A stretch of DNA of 64,000 nt from JABDMH01 sp965223215 (GTDB lineage: Bacteria; Bacteroidota; Bacteroidia; Chitinophagales; Saprospiraceae), in contig CBDCVZ010000010.1 of the NCBI GenBank assembly GCA_965223215.1, forward strand, positions 3,410,001 through 3,474,000. The letters are read 5' to 3'. Made by a program: the position numbers and the translations under genes. The notes under the pieces are model-generated. The model was not told where the DNA came from. It searched no databases and was given only the letters and a program-made list of their open reading frames with translations. This document shows, one piece after another, positions 1-8,352 of this stretch (the stretch's first letter is position 1; every line of letters starts with the position of its first letter).

Positions 1-3000
1 GTCCATTCAATTTGAAGTATACCATTACCTCCCCGGATTGATCAGGTCTGGATGTATTGACATACTGTACCAGCAAATTCTTACCTTCTGCCAACTCGAT
101 GAGAATTTCCTCATTTTCCTGCATACCGAAGAAAAAGGCCTTGGTTGGTAAAGTTCGAACGACACCATAGTTTTCGAAATGTTCATGGTACTCTTCGAAC
201 ACTTGAGGATAAAGTTGATGGGAAAGAAAATCTTCAAAGTTCACATTCGGTCCAAATTCTGCTTTGAACCGATGGAATTCAACCTCGATATCTATGGCTG
301 GCAAATGCTCATTGGGCCGACTTGAATAAGCTTTCTCTTTACCTAACACAGCTTTCTGTAGCTCAGCTGGGAATCCGCCCTTGGGCTGACCTAAGTCACC
401 TCGAAAGAGTGCTTTTACACTTTCTGGAAAAGAAAGCTGATCCGCACGTTCCAGCACATCGGCTGCACTCAAGTCATTCGACGTCATGAACATGGCCATA
501 TCACCTACAACTTTTGATGACGGAGTCACTTTGACCAAGTCACCGAAAAGGTCATTGGCAATTTGATAATTGTCTTTAATTTCCTTAAAGCGATGCTCCA
601 AGCCAAGTCCGCGTGCCTGGGGCCTGAGATTGGAGTATTGGCCTCCTGGAATCTCATGCTCATAGACACTTGCCGTACCTGAGCGAAGTTCAGTCTCGAA
701 GGGATAATAGTATTCTCTCACGGTCTCCCAATAATCAGCAAATTCATTCAGTGATCGAATGTCAATATCGGCACCCCGATCTGTACCCTGCAACATCGCC
801 ACAACCGAGTTGAAGCTTGGTTGTGAGGTCAATCCAGACATGGCACTGATGGCCACGTCAATAATATCGACCCCTGCCTCGACCGCCTTTAAATAGGTCG
901 CTGATTGGATGGAGGCTGTATCATGCGTATGGAGATGAATGGGAAGGTCAATATGCTCTTTGAGAGCGTGAATTAATTCGGTCGCCGCGTGTGGCTTCAA
1001 GAGCCCAGCCATGTCTTTGATAGCGAGCAGGTGTGCTCCGGTGTCTTCCAACCTCCGTGCTAAATCCAGGTAGTATTGAAGGTCGTATTTTGTTCGGGAT
1101 GGATCGCTTACATCTCCCGTATAGCAGATGCAGGCCTCGGCTAAAGCCTCCGTTTCCTGCTGGATTATCTTCATACTCATTTTGAGATTTTCATCCCAAT
1201 TAAGGGAATCGAATACCCTAAAAACATCTATGCCATTTTCCCAAGATTTGACGATAAAAGAAGCAATCAGATTATCCGGATAGGCTTTATAACCAACACC
1301 ATTGCTTCCTCGAAGGAGCATCTGCAACAAGACATTGGGAATCAACTTGCGAAGCAGTTGCAGTCTTTGCCATGGATCTTCTTTCAGAAATCTTAGTGCT
1401 ACATCAAAGGTCGCTCCACCCCATACCTCCATCGAAAACAAGTTGTGCCCATGCCTAATGGCATAATTTCGAGCCACCTGGGCCAAGTCGAGGGTTCTCA
1501 TCCGAGTTGCAAGCAGAGATTGATGAGCATCTCTAAACGTTGTATCAGTGTACAATACTGGCTTTTGTTTCCTTATCCAATCGACAAAGTCATTTCTCCC
1601 CAAATCTGAGAGTCGATTCTTTGATCCAAAAGGAAAAACACTACCGGTTGGCACCTTCGGTACTTTCGCTTCTCGAAAACGCCTTGTTTGGTCCACTTTC
1701 TTAACATCCGCATTGCCGTTTACAATCACTTCGGCAAGATAGCGCAGGAGTTTAGTGCCACGATCGCGTTGTTGAGGAGCAATGAGCAGATTTTGGTTCT
1801 TCTCGATGTAGTCGACGGTGGCTTTCCCAGCCAAAAACTCTTCCTCTTCAAGTAAATTCATGAGAAAACCGACGTTGGTTTTCACACCACGGATACGAAA
1901 TTCAGACAGTACGCGAAATAGTCGTTCTCCTGCACCCTTGTGTGTGCGACCCCAGGCGGTAACTTTGACCAGTAGACTGTCAAAAAAGGGGGAAATCGAG
2001 GACCCGGGATAGGCACTTCCGGCATCCAGCCGAATGCCAAAACCACTGGCACTCCGATAGGCTATGAGGGTTCCATAATCGGGTTTAAAACCATTCTGAG
2101 GATCTTCGGTGGTAATACGACATTGAATCGCATGACCCCTAATCTGCACATCCGATTGCTCCTTAATAAAAATCGTCGGGTGTGAGAGTTCGTAACCCAT
2201 CGAAATGAGGATCTGTGATCTAACAATATCGATCCCCGTGACCTCCTCGGTAATGGTGTGCTCCACCTGAACTCTCGGATTGACCTCGATAAAGTAGATC
2301 GATTCATTCTGATCAATCAGAAATTCTACTGTACCCGCATTATGGTACCCAACGTGACGGCCGATGGCCAAGGAGTAGTTGTATAGAGCTGAACGAGTCT
2401 GATCACTTAGGGTAATGGAGGGAGCAATTTCCACGACTTTCTGAAACCTTCGTTGCACACTGCAATCTCGCTCGTACAGATGAACCAGATTTCCATAGTG
2501 ATCACCAAGTAACTGGACTTCGATGTGTTTTGGATTCTCAATGAACTTTTCAAGAAAGACAGTCTCATCACCAAAAGCAGTTTTGGCCTCTCCCTTGGCC
2601 TCTTCAAAGGCTTCTGCTAGATCCTCCACTTCATGGACAATGCGCATACCTCTGCCACCTCCACCCGATGCTGCCTTAACTACTAGGGGAAAACCGATTC
2701 TCTCTGCTTCCCTCCGTAGCACGTCGTGCCGTGTAATATCTACTTGGCTATCTTCAATAACAGGTACATTTACCTCTCTGGCAATCGTCTTAGCCCTGAC
2801 CTTGTCGCCGAGTTTTTCCATGGCCTCGGCCGGAGGACCGATAAATATGATCCCTTCCTGATTGCACCGACGAACAAAGTCAACGTTTTCAGATAAAAAT
2901 CCATAGCCAGGATGAATGGCATCAACATCGTGTTCTTTAGCTACAGCAATGATTGCATCCACATCCAGGTATGGCTTCAGCGGATCATCTTCTTCACCTA

Positions 3001-3169
3001 TACGATAGGCCTCATCCGCTTTATAACGATGTAGGGAATATCGATCCTCATAGGTATAAACTGCAACCGTTCTCAACTTTAATTCGGAGGCTGCTCGAAG
3101 CACACGAATTGCGATCTCACCTCGATTGGCGACCAGCATTTTCTTGTATCTGTGATGCTTTCCTGACAT
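1..3169 (-). CDS. pyc: Pyruvate carboxylase (partial, C-terminus off the window)
   Basis: ATP- and biotin-dependent carboxylation of pyruvate to oxaloacetate, an anaplerotic cytosolic reaction. Reading back from the ATG at 3169 gives about 1056 uninterrupted codons. The N-terminal biotin carboxylase domain (about residues 8-460) starts with MLVANRGEIAIRVLRA and carries the glycine-rich ATP-grasp loop KAASGGGGRGMR. The central carboxyltransferase (HMGL-like) domain is seen in FDVALRFLKEDPW, AIKDMAGLL and LPIHLHTHDT, and is followed by the PYC/OADA conserved domain. The family is usually about 1150 residues, so the missing part is the C-terminal biotinyl domain with its MKM lysine, which should lie just left of base 1. 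The metX stop lies 23 bases upstream of this start, so the two could be co-transcribed. Identification is firm; completeness cannot be judged here. Confidence 0.96.
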   Translation of the reverse strand, partial: MSGKHHRYKKMLVANRGEIAIRVLRAASELKLRTVAVYTYEDRYSLHRYKADEAYRIGEEDDPLKPYLDVDAIIAVAKEHDVDAIHPGYGFLSENVDFVRRCNQEGIIFIGPPAEAMEKLGDKVRAKTIAREVNVPVIEDSQVDITRHDVLRREAERIGFPLVVKAASGGGGRGMRIVHEVEDLAEAFEEAKGEAKTAFGDETVFLEKFIENPKHIEVQLLGDHYGNLVHLYERDCSVQRRFQKVVEIAPSITLSDQTRSALYNYSLAIGRHVGYHNAGTVEFLIDQNESIYFIEVNPRVQVEHTITEEVTGIDIVRSQILISMGYELSHPTIFIKEQSDVQIRGHAIQCRITTEDPQNGFKPDYGTLIAYRSASGFGIRLDAGSAYPGSSISPFFDSLLVKVTAWGRTHKGAGERLFRVLSEFRIRGVKTNVGFLMNLLEEEEFLAGKATVDYIEKNQNLLIAPQQRDRGTKLLRYLAEVIVNGNADVKKVDQTRRFREAKVPKVPTGSVFPFGSKNRLSDLGRNDFVDWIRKQKPVLYTDTTFRDAHQSLLATRMRTLDLAQVARNYAIRHGHNLFSMEVWGGATFDVALRFLKEDPWQRLQLLRKLIPNVLLQMLLRGSNGVGYKAYPDNLIASFIVKSWENGIDVFRVFDSLNWDENLKMSMKIIQQETEALAEACICYTGDVSDPSRTKYDLQYYLDLARRLEDTGAHLLAIKDMAGLLKPHAATELIHALKEHIDLPIHLHTHDTASIQSATYLKAVEAGVDIIDVAISAMSGLTSQPSFNSVVAMLQGTDRGADIDIRSLNEFADYWETVREYYYPFETELRSGTASVYEHEIPGGQYSNLRPQARGLGLEHRFKEIKDNYQIANDLFGDLVKVTPSSKVVGDMAMFMTSNDLSAADVLERADQLSFPESVKALFRGDLGQPKGGFPAELQKAVLGKEKAYSSRPNEHLPAIDIEVEFHRFKAEFGPNVNFEDFLSHQLYPQVFEEYHEHFENYGVVRTLPTKAFFFGMQENEEILIELAEGKNLLVQYVNTSRPDQSGEVMVYFKLNG

Positions 3170-3192
3170 ATATTACGGAGAAGTCTTCAAAA

Positions 3193-4203
3193 CTACTTGA
3201 CTAGAAATTTTCTCACCCGGTCGGTAATCTGATCAAATTCGATCAGAAATCCATCGTGTCCAAAAGGAGAATCAATGACATGCAGTTGTGAATTGGGAAT
3301 AAATTGATGCAGGATCTCTTGCTCCCGGATAGGAAAAAGGAAATCTGTCTGAATACCAAAAATTAGTGATTGGGCCGTAATGGATCCTAAAGCAGATTCA
3401 ATTCCACCTCGACCCCTTCCGACGTCGTGATTGTCCATGGCCTTGGACAGGGTAATGTAGGCCAATGGGCTGAATCTCCGACTGAGTTTTAGACCCTGAT
3501 ACCGTTGGTAAGAACTAGCTTTAAAATCCTTGAGTTTCTCCTCCGTTTCCATTTGTGTCCGATGATACGCCTCATAGTTTCGATAACTTAACATGGCCGT
3601 AGCCCGAGCGGCTTGAAGTCCCTTACTGCCTGCATCTGGATGGTCTTCGAGTAGTGTTTGGTCAGCCTCTATGGCCATGCGCTGCGCTTCATTAAAGGCC
3701 ACACCCCAAGGTGAGTGACGAGCATTGGTACCAATCACGCAAATGCGATCAATCAGATCTTTCTCCATGATCGCCCATTCCAAAACTTGTTGACCGCCCA
3801 TCGATCCCCCGGTGGCTAGTTTTATTTTCCGGATACCCAGATGATTTCGGAGAAGCTGCATGGCTCTGACCATATCACGGATGGTAACTAAGGGGAAATC
3901 AAGCCCATATTTCACTCCTGTCTCCTCATTTACAGTCTCTGCGCAAGTACTACCATAACATGACCCGAGCATATTAGCACAGACAATGTAGTATTCGGCT
4001 GGATCGTAAAGTAGGCCTTTTCCCACTAAGCCTGGCCACCATTCCTTGGGTTCCGAATTCGCCGTCAGGGCATGGCAAATCCAAATCACGTTATCTGCTG
4101 AATCATTAGGTTCACCATAAGTGGAATAACCTAGCTGCAAAGAAGGCAATTGCAGACCGCACTCCAAGGGGAAAGGATCTTCATATTTAAAGGTCTGAAC
4201 CAC
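3193..4203 (-). CDS. metX: Homoserine O-acyltransferase (MetX family)
   Basis: Alpha/beta-hydrolase-fold acyltransferase that acylates L-homoserine, the committed step of methionine synthesis. It has 336 residues, somewhat short of the usual 350-380. The nucleophile elbow GGSMGGQ puts the catalytic serine at about residue 134. The C-terminal FGHDGF motif supplies the histidine, and the family segment ANMLGSCYGST lies near residue 80. MetX enzymes normally use acetyl-CoA but some use succinyl-CoA, and this cannot be settled from the motifs. The divergent neighbour is a metZ-type enzyme that would use its product, so the pair makes a methionine locus split around a 126-bp divergent control region (4204-4329). 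I saw no SAM riboswitch there. Confidence 0.95.
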   Translation of the reverse strand: MVQTFKYEDPFPLECGLQLPSLQLGYSTYGEPNDSADNVIWICHALTANSEPKEWWPGLVGKGLLYDPAEYYIVCANMLGSCYGSTCAETVNEETGVKYGLDFPLVTIRDMVRAMQLLRNHLGIRKIKLATGGSMGGQQVLEWAIMEKDLIDRICVIGTNARHSPWGVAFNEAQRMAIEADQTLLEDHPDAGSKGLQAARATAMLSYRNYEAYHRTQMETEEKLKDFKASSYQRYQGLKLSRRFSPLAYITLSKAMDNHDVGRGRGGIESALGSITAQSLIFGIQTDFLFPIREQEILHQFIPNSQLHVIDSPFGHDGFLIEFDQITDRVRKFLVK

Positions 4204-4329
4204 TTACTGCCGATGATTTAATCAATTCGCAAGATAGAAGCTTCATTAAGATTTACGCAACAACATCAATTAATACATGTAAATATTTCACACATTTGTG
4301 CCACTTTTGAAATAAATGTCTAGAGAGTC

Positions 4330-4773
4330 ATGGATGTTGTAAAAATTTCGCAAGAACGCGTATCTGGATTGTATCATCTCAGGAGTGTCAATGAGCAAGG
4401 GATGACGGTCGAAACCGATGGCTCACCGGCGATTGGAGGTGAAGGACTGGGTGTCAGGCCTATGGAACTATTGCTCGCAGCCCTAGGGAGTTGTAGCACC
4501 ATTGATGTAGTGCTCATACTTAAGAAACAACGGCAACAGTTGGTTGACATTAAGGTGGATATTACCGCCGAAAAAGAAAAAGTTGACCATCATTCAGAAT
4601 ATAAGCGGATTCATCTCACCTTTAAATTGATGGGCCGGATAAAACCGGAGAAGGCCAAAAAAGCCATCGAACTGAGCCTTGATGAATACTGTTCTGTGGC
4701 CATGGCACTCAAGAAAACTTCCATCATTACCTACGATTTTGAAATTCTGGAAGCTCCTCATGAAAAAGAATAG
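4330..4773 (+). CDS. OsmC/Ohr family protein
   Basis: A 147-residue OsmC-like protein, a family of small thiol peroxidases that reduce organic hydroperoxides. Both family cysteines are visible: Cys55 in LGSCSTIDV and Cys121 in DEYCSVAMAL, the usual peroxidatic and resolving pair. It therefore looks catalytically intact. No signal peptide is visible, so it should be cytosolic. The end overlaps the start of the downstream PLP enzyme by 14 bases, which implies co-transcription and translational coupling. The coupling to a sulfur-amino-acid enzyme hints at a link between sulfur metabolism and peroxide defence, but that is inference. Confidence 0.9.
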   Translation: MDVVKISQERVSGLYHLRSVNEQGMTVETDGSPAIGGEGLGVRPMELLLAALGSCSTIDVVLILKKQRQQLVDIKVDITAEKEKVDHHSEYKRIHLTFKLMGRIKPEKAKKAIELSLDEYCSVAMALKKTSIITYDFEILEAPHEKE

Positions 4774-5935
4774 AAAAGAAACTGACCTGATCCGAAATCA
4801 ATTAGATCGGACACAGTACCGAGAACACAGCAGTCCGCTCTTCCTAACATCTAGCTTCACTTTCGAGAATGCCGATCAGATGTCTGAGATGTTTGCCGGA
4901 AACCTCGAAGGCGACATTTATTCTCGCTATGCTAATCCAAACACGGGAGAGTTTATCGACAAGATGTGTGCTTTGGAAAAGGCCGATGCAGGATTTGCCA
5001 CGGCATCTGGAATGGCAGCTGTCTGGGTTAGTTTAGCTGGTGTCTTAAGGGCTGGTGATCATTTGTTGGCCAGTAGGGCACTGTTTGGATCCACCCACCA
5101 AATCTTAACGGAGCTACTACCAAGATTTGGGATCACACATACTTATGTCGACCCCATCAAGATCGATGATTGGTCGTCAGCTGTGCGACCCAACACCAAG
5201 ATGCTCCTGGTTGAGACCCCTTCAAATCCAGGACTTCAATTGGTGGATCTCCAAAAAGCCAGTGTGTTCGCAAGGGAGGCGAACTTAGTGCTCAATGTCG
5301 ACAACTGTTTTTCCACACCACTGCTTCAGAATCCAATTGATTATGGAGCGCACCTAGTTACCCATAGCGGCACCAAGTACCTTGACGGACAGGGACGAGT
5401 GCTAGGAGGTATCGTTGTGGGACAAGAAGATCTCATGGAGCAGATAACATACTTTTGCCGACATACGGGGCCAGCTATGTCACCATTTAACGCCTGGTTG
5501 TTATCTAAAAGTCTAGAAACACTGGCGGTTCGAATGGAGCGTCACTGTGCCAATGCTTTGGAGATCGCCCATTTTCTGGATGGCCATGAAGCCATTTCTC
5601 ACGTTGCCTATCCTCATTTGCCATCACATCCTCAATTTGAACTGGCGAAGAAGCAAATGACCATGGGTGGTGGTGTCGTTTCATTCGAAATTAAGGGTGG
5701 TTTGAAATCAGGACGTAATTTCCTGGACAATACGAAATTATGCTCGTTATCTGCCAATTTGGGTGATAGCCGAACCATAGTGACCCATCCTGCCTCTACA
5801 ACCCACTCAAAGTTGACGCAAGATGAACGTGAAGCTGTCGGTATTAGTGATGGGCTTATCCGTGTTTCGGTTGGTCTAGAACACATCGAAGACATCCGAA
5901 ATGACCTTGCCGAAGCACTGGACCAAATCTATTGA
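4760..5935 (+). CDS. metZ: O-acylhomoserine sulfhydrylase / cystathionine gamma-synthase-type PLP enzyme
   Basis: Cys/Met metabolism PLP-dependent enzyme (aspartate aminotransferase fold type I) of 391 residues. I chose the ATG at 4760 because the open frame upstream is only read-through inside the OsmC gene. The family begins near TDLIRNQLDRTQYREHSSPL. Key motifs are YSRYANPNTGEF, the active-site region ASGMAAVW, VETPSNPGLQLVD, the PLP-binding aspartate in NVDNCFSTP, and the Schiff-base lysine at about residue 206 in HSGTKYLDGQGR. The KYLDGQGR form fits O-succinylhomoserine sulfhydrylase (MetZ) better than cystathionine beta-lyase, but substrate choice within this family is hard to call. With the divergent metX it would convert acylated homoserine to homocysteine. 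Confidence 0.9.
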   Translation: MKKNRKETDLIRNQLDRTQYREHSSPLFLTSSFTFENADQMSEMFAGNLEGDIYSRYANPNTGEFIDKMCALEKADAGFATASGMAAVWVSLAGVLRAGDHLLASRALFGSTHQILTELLPRFGITHTYVDPIKIDDWSSAVRPNTKMLLVETPSNPGLQLVDLQKASVFAREANLVLNVDNCFSTPLLQNPIDYGAHLVTHSGTKYLDGQGRVLGGIVVGQEDLMEQITYFCRHTGPAMSPFNAWLLSKSLETLAVRMERHCANALEIAHFLDGHEAISHVAYPHLPSHPQFELAKKQMTMGGGVVSFEIKGGLKSGRNFLDNTKLCSLSANLGDSRTIVTHPASTTHSKLTQDEREAVGISDGLIRVSVGLEHIEDIRNDLAEALDQIY

Positions 5936-5980
5936 TATTCCCGGAGAAGTCAAGTCTCCCTCAAATTCAAATTAACTAGC

Positions 5981-6850
5981 GTGATAATTCGGTCAAAATG
6001 GTTCATGGGTATTAGCCTCCTGATGTGGTCTTTGACCATATTACTTTGCCAATCACTGGGAGCTCAACAAATAGGTCCCGATAAGGGCACTTGCATGGTG
6101 ATCGGTGGAGGCCACCTTGATCGGAGTATATACGAGGCTTTTGCACAGGCAGCGGGAGGTTTCGATCAAAGGACCATCATTATTCCTACTGCTGTCTCAA
6201 GTGAGCCAGAGAAAATGGACTCCGGCTTTGTAAAACTTAAACAAAGATTTATTGATCAAGGCTTTACAAATATTGAAATTATACATGCGTCTTCTAAGGC
6301 GATGGCTGATCAAGACAGTTTTGCCTGGCGCATTCATTCAGCTCAGGCAGTTTGGTTTACCGGTGGTAGACAATGGCGCTTGGTGGATGCCTATGCTGAA
6401 ACGAAATCGATGGAGGCTTTTAGGGCCGTATTAGAGAAGGGAGGTGTGATCGCAGGTACTTCCGCTGGTGCTACCATTCAAGGATCATTCCTTGCGCGAG
6501 GAGACACACAGACCAATACGATTATGATGGGTGACCACCAAAAGGGATTTGGCTTTATTCAGAATGTGGCCATCGATCAGCACGTGTTGAGGCGGAACAG
6601 GCATTACGATCTCTTTGAAATCTTGGAGCAGCATCCCCAGCTTTTAGGTATCGGTCTGGACGAAAACACAGCTTTTGTCATTCAGGGAGACACGGCGAAG
6701 GTTGTCGGTCAAAGCTATGTCCTGATTTACGATGGCAAAAGATATGATGCCAAAACCAACAAATTTATCGAAGATCAAAGTGCATTTCATCTTCTGTCCG
6801 ATGGCCAGCTCTACGATCTCCAAGATCGGCGAATCGTGCATGCTAGATAA
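5981..6850 (+). CDS. Exported peptidase S51 (cyanophycinase-like)
   Basis: A 289-residue protein with an N-terminal hydrophobic signal segment (about residues 7-28, ending SLGAQQ), so it is exported. The body matches the S51 serine peptidase/cyanophycinase fold: VIGGGHLDRSIY, IIIPTAVSSEPE, AVWFTGGRQWRL, and the nucleophile motif GTSAGATIQGS with Ser161, followed by GIGLDENTAFV. Cyanophycinases cleave beta-Asp-Arg from cyanophycin, but many Bacteroidota homologues are generic Asp-specific peptidases, so the substrate is unknown. The start is GTG at 5981, with an in-frame ATG at 6005 as the alternative; either keeps the signal peptide. Its stop lies 17 bases from that of a convergent gene. Confidence 0.85.
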   Translation: MIIRSKWFMGISLLMWSLTILLCQSLGAQQIGPDKGTCMVIGGGHLDRSIYEAFAQAAGGFDQRTIIIPTAVSSEPEKMDSGFVKLKQRFIDQGFTNIEIIHASSKAMADQDSFAWRIHSAQAVWFTGGRQWRLVDAYAETKSMEAFRAVLEKGGVIAGTSAGATIQGSFLARGDTQTNTIMMGDHQKGFGFIQNVAIDQHVLRRNRHYDLFEILEQHPQLLGIGLDENTAFVIQGDTAKVVGQSYVLIYDGKRYDAKTNKFIEDQSAFHLLSDGQLYDLQDRRIVHAR

Positions 6851-6867
6851 AACCCTTGGTCTGAGGC

Positions 6868-8016
6868 CTAGTTAGGAGGTTTGATGGTGACTACGGGTAC
6901 TATGCTCGGATCATCGCTTGACGGAAATACATTTGAAGTGTCTCTTTTGATGCCTTTAGATGGAATGGCCTGAGATGTAATCGGCATGGGATAAACGGCA
7001 TGCTGGGACCGTTTGAATCCAGGTAAAATTAGAATTTGAACAGAACCTGTGTCGCAAAAAACATCACTGATGCCATGATCACATATCCTGTAGGCAAAAC
7101 TATCAACTCCAACATAGTTCAAGGGAGGAACGTAGATGATTAGATATGTCGAGGTATCTTTGAAAAGTGTCCCCCCAGCAGCTGATTGATGCCGGACCAA
7201 TTCCAGAGTTTTTGGATCTAGAACAGACCGATCCGTCGAATCATAATCATTGGCCAATGGATTTATGACCGATGGTAGATTCTGAAAAGTCGTATCAAAG
7301 TCTGGATTGATCACAGGTGGATCATTGACAGGATTCACGAGGATCTGTACCATGGCAGAATCACATCTGTCGGAACCGTCGCAAAGTCGATAGTAAAAAA
7401 AATCCTTACCGAAATAATTTGGCTTAGGTTCATATCTCATTTCTCGGGCTCCGACCAAACTCACCCTCCCGGCATGAGGCTGATTCAAAATGCTAAGGGA
7501 TAATTCTCCCAGTCCGGGATGGTCACGGTCAAAATCATTCTGAGTAGGATCCAAAACCAGGATGCCATCCTCCTCGACCGACATAGTATCGGGCATCGCC
7601 ACTGGAGGATCTTCCATAGGATGAACCAGCACATAAACTTGAGCTACTCCACACTGACCTGTTCTGTTGCATATTTGATACGAGAAGGTGTCTCTACCAA
7701 AAAAATCTCGAGCAGATTTGTATATGAGCATTCCCTCTGCGCTATCTACTTCTACATATCCCCCGTTTGCGGTCGGTGACGAAATCAATTGAAGTGAGGC
7801 GGTGTCTAATCCGCTCTGGTGGTCAGAATCATTTCGTAGAACTGGAATCTTGACCGCAACGTCTTCACTCACTTCGGTACGATCGTTTCTCACGACCAGA
7901 TGCTCAACTTTCTGTCCGGGTGCAGCAGTGATCTTGCCAAGAGACAGTCCGACCACCAATAATACCAACATCGATCCCGTAAGAACGCTATGCCATCTAC
8001 CTTCAGAGAAATACAA
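6868..8016 (-). CDS. Secreted protein with tandem cadherin/VCBS-like Ig repeats
   Basis: A 382-residue exported protein with a signal peptide (about residues 10-33, ending ITAAPG). After a linker it has three similar units of roughly 95 residues. Each starts near VSEDVAVKIPVLRNDSD, VEEDGILVLDPTQNDFD or FQNLPSVINPLANDYD and contains a [DF]-F-[SY]-Y-[QR]-[IL]-C-[ND] strand: DTFSYQICNRTGQC, DFFYYRLCDGSDRC and DSFAYRICDHG. This is the cadherin-like tandem-95/VCBS type of repeat found in bacterial adhesins. No T9SS sorting domain is recognisable at the end (IVPVVTIKPPN), so it may be a short stand-alone surface or periplasmic protein. Its function is unknown. Confidence 0.7.
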   Translation of the reverse strand: MYFSEGRWHSVLTGSMLVLLVVGLSLGKITAAPGQKVEHLVVRNDRTEVSEDVAVKIPVLRNDSDHQSGLDTASLQLISSPTANGGYVEVDSAEGMLIYKSARDFFGRDTFSYQICNRTGQCGVAQVYVLVHPMEDPPVAMPDTMSVEEDGILVLDPTQNDFDRDHPGLGELSLSILNQPHAGRVSLVGAREMRYEPKPNYFGKDFFYYRLCDGSDRCDSAMVQILVNPVNDPPVINPDFDTTFQNLPSVINPLANDYDSTDRSVLDPKTLELVRHQSAAGGTLFKDTSTYLIIYVPPLNYVGVDSFAYRICDHGISDVFCDTGSVQILILPGFKRSQHAVYPMPITSQAIPSKGIKRDTSNVFPSSDDPSIVPVVTIKPPN

Positions 8017-8178
8017 AAAAATGATCGATCAGCTTTGCTACAACATGAAGATATTACATATTTATTATATCTGTATAATGTTTACATATAAAGATTTAAA
8101 TATTAAGGTATATTATCATTTGATAGACATTTGAGTGAAATCGGCGGGGTCTATCGAAGGGGAAAGTCAGCGCTGCGC

Positions 8179-8211
8179 AAAAAAAAAGATGCATCTAACC
8201 AAGATGCATCT
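8179..8211 (-). terminator. Rho-independent terminator after tRNA-Lys
   Basis: On the minus strand, AGATGCATCT is followed by a 6-base loop, a second AGATGCATCT and then a run of T. The arm is itself palindromic, so the stem is perfect over 10 bp. It lies a few bases beyond the 3' end of the tRNA. Confidence 0.85.
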
Positions 8212-8216
8212 GACAG

Positions 8217-8289
8217 TGATCGAGCTGGGGCTCGAACCCAGGACCCACGGCTTAAAAGGCCGTTGCTCTACCAACTGAGCTACTCGATC
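8217..8289 (-). tRNA. tRNA-Lys (TTT)
   Basis: Cloverleaf on the minus strand: acceptor GATCGAG/CTCGATC, D-arm AGCTCAGTTGGTAGAGC, anticodon stem ACGGC/GCCGT with loop CTTTTAA (anticodon TTT), and T-arm CTGGG-TTCGAGC-CCCAG. The CCA end is not encoded. It has its own promoter and terminator, so it is a single-gene transcription unit. Confidence 0.97.
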
Positions 8290-8309
8290 CCGCTGATTTT
8301 TAGCGACTG

Positions 8310-8339
8310 CAAAGATACAATCAAATTGAATTATCGCAA
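8310..8339 (-). promoter_or_regulatory. Promoter of tRNA-Lys (Bacteroidota consensus)
   Basis: On the minus strand there is a TTG (-33 box), exactly 19 bases, then TATCTTTG, which fits the -7 box TAnnTTTG. Transcription would start about 10-15 bases before the tRNA 5' end. Confidence 0.75.
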
Positions 8340-8352
8340 CTTTTGAAGAATA

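Noticed and set aside
4204..4329. SAM riboswitch between metX and the OsmC-like gene
   Set aside because: Looked for because of the methionine genes; no recognisable SAM-I or SAM-II core was found on either strand.
8131..8346. Open frame of 71 codons over tRNA-Lys
   Set aside because: It is antisense to the tRNA and its terminator and has no protein features.
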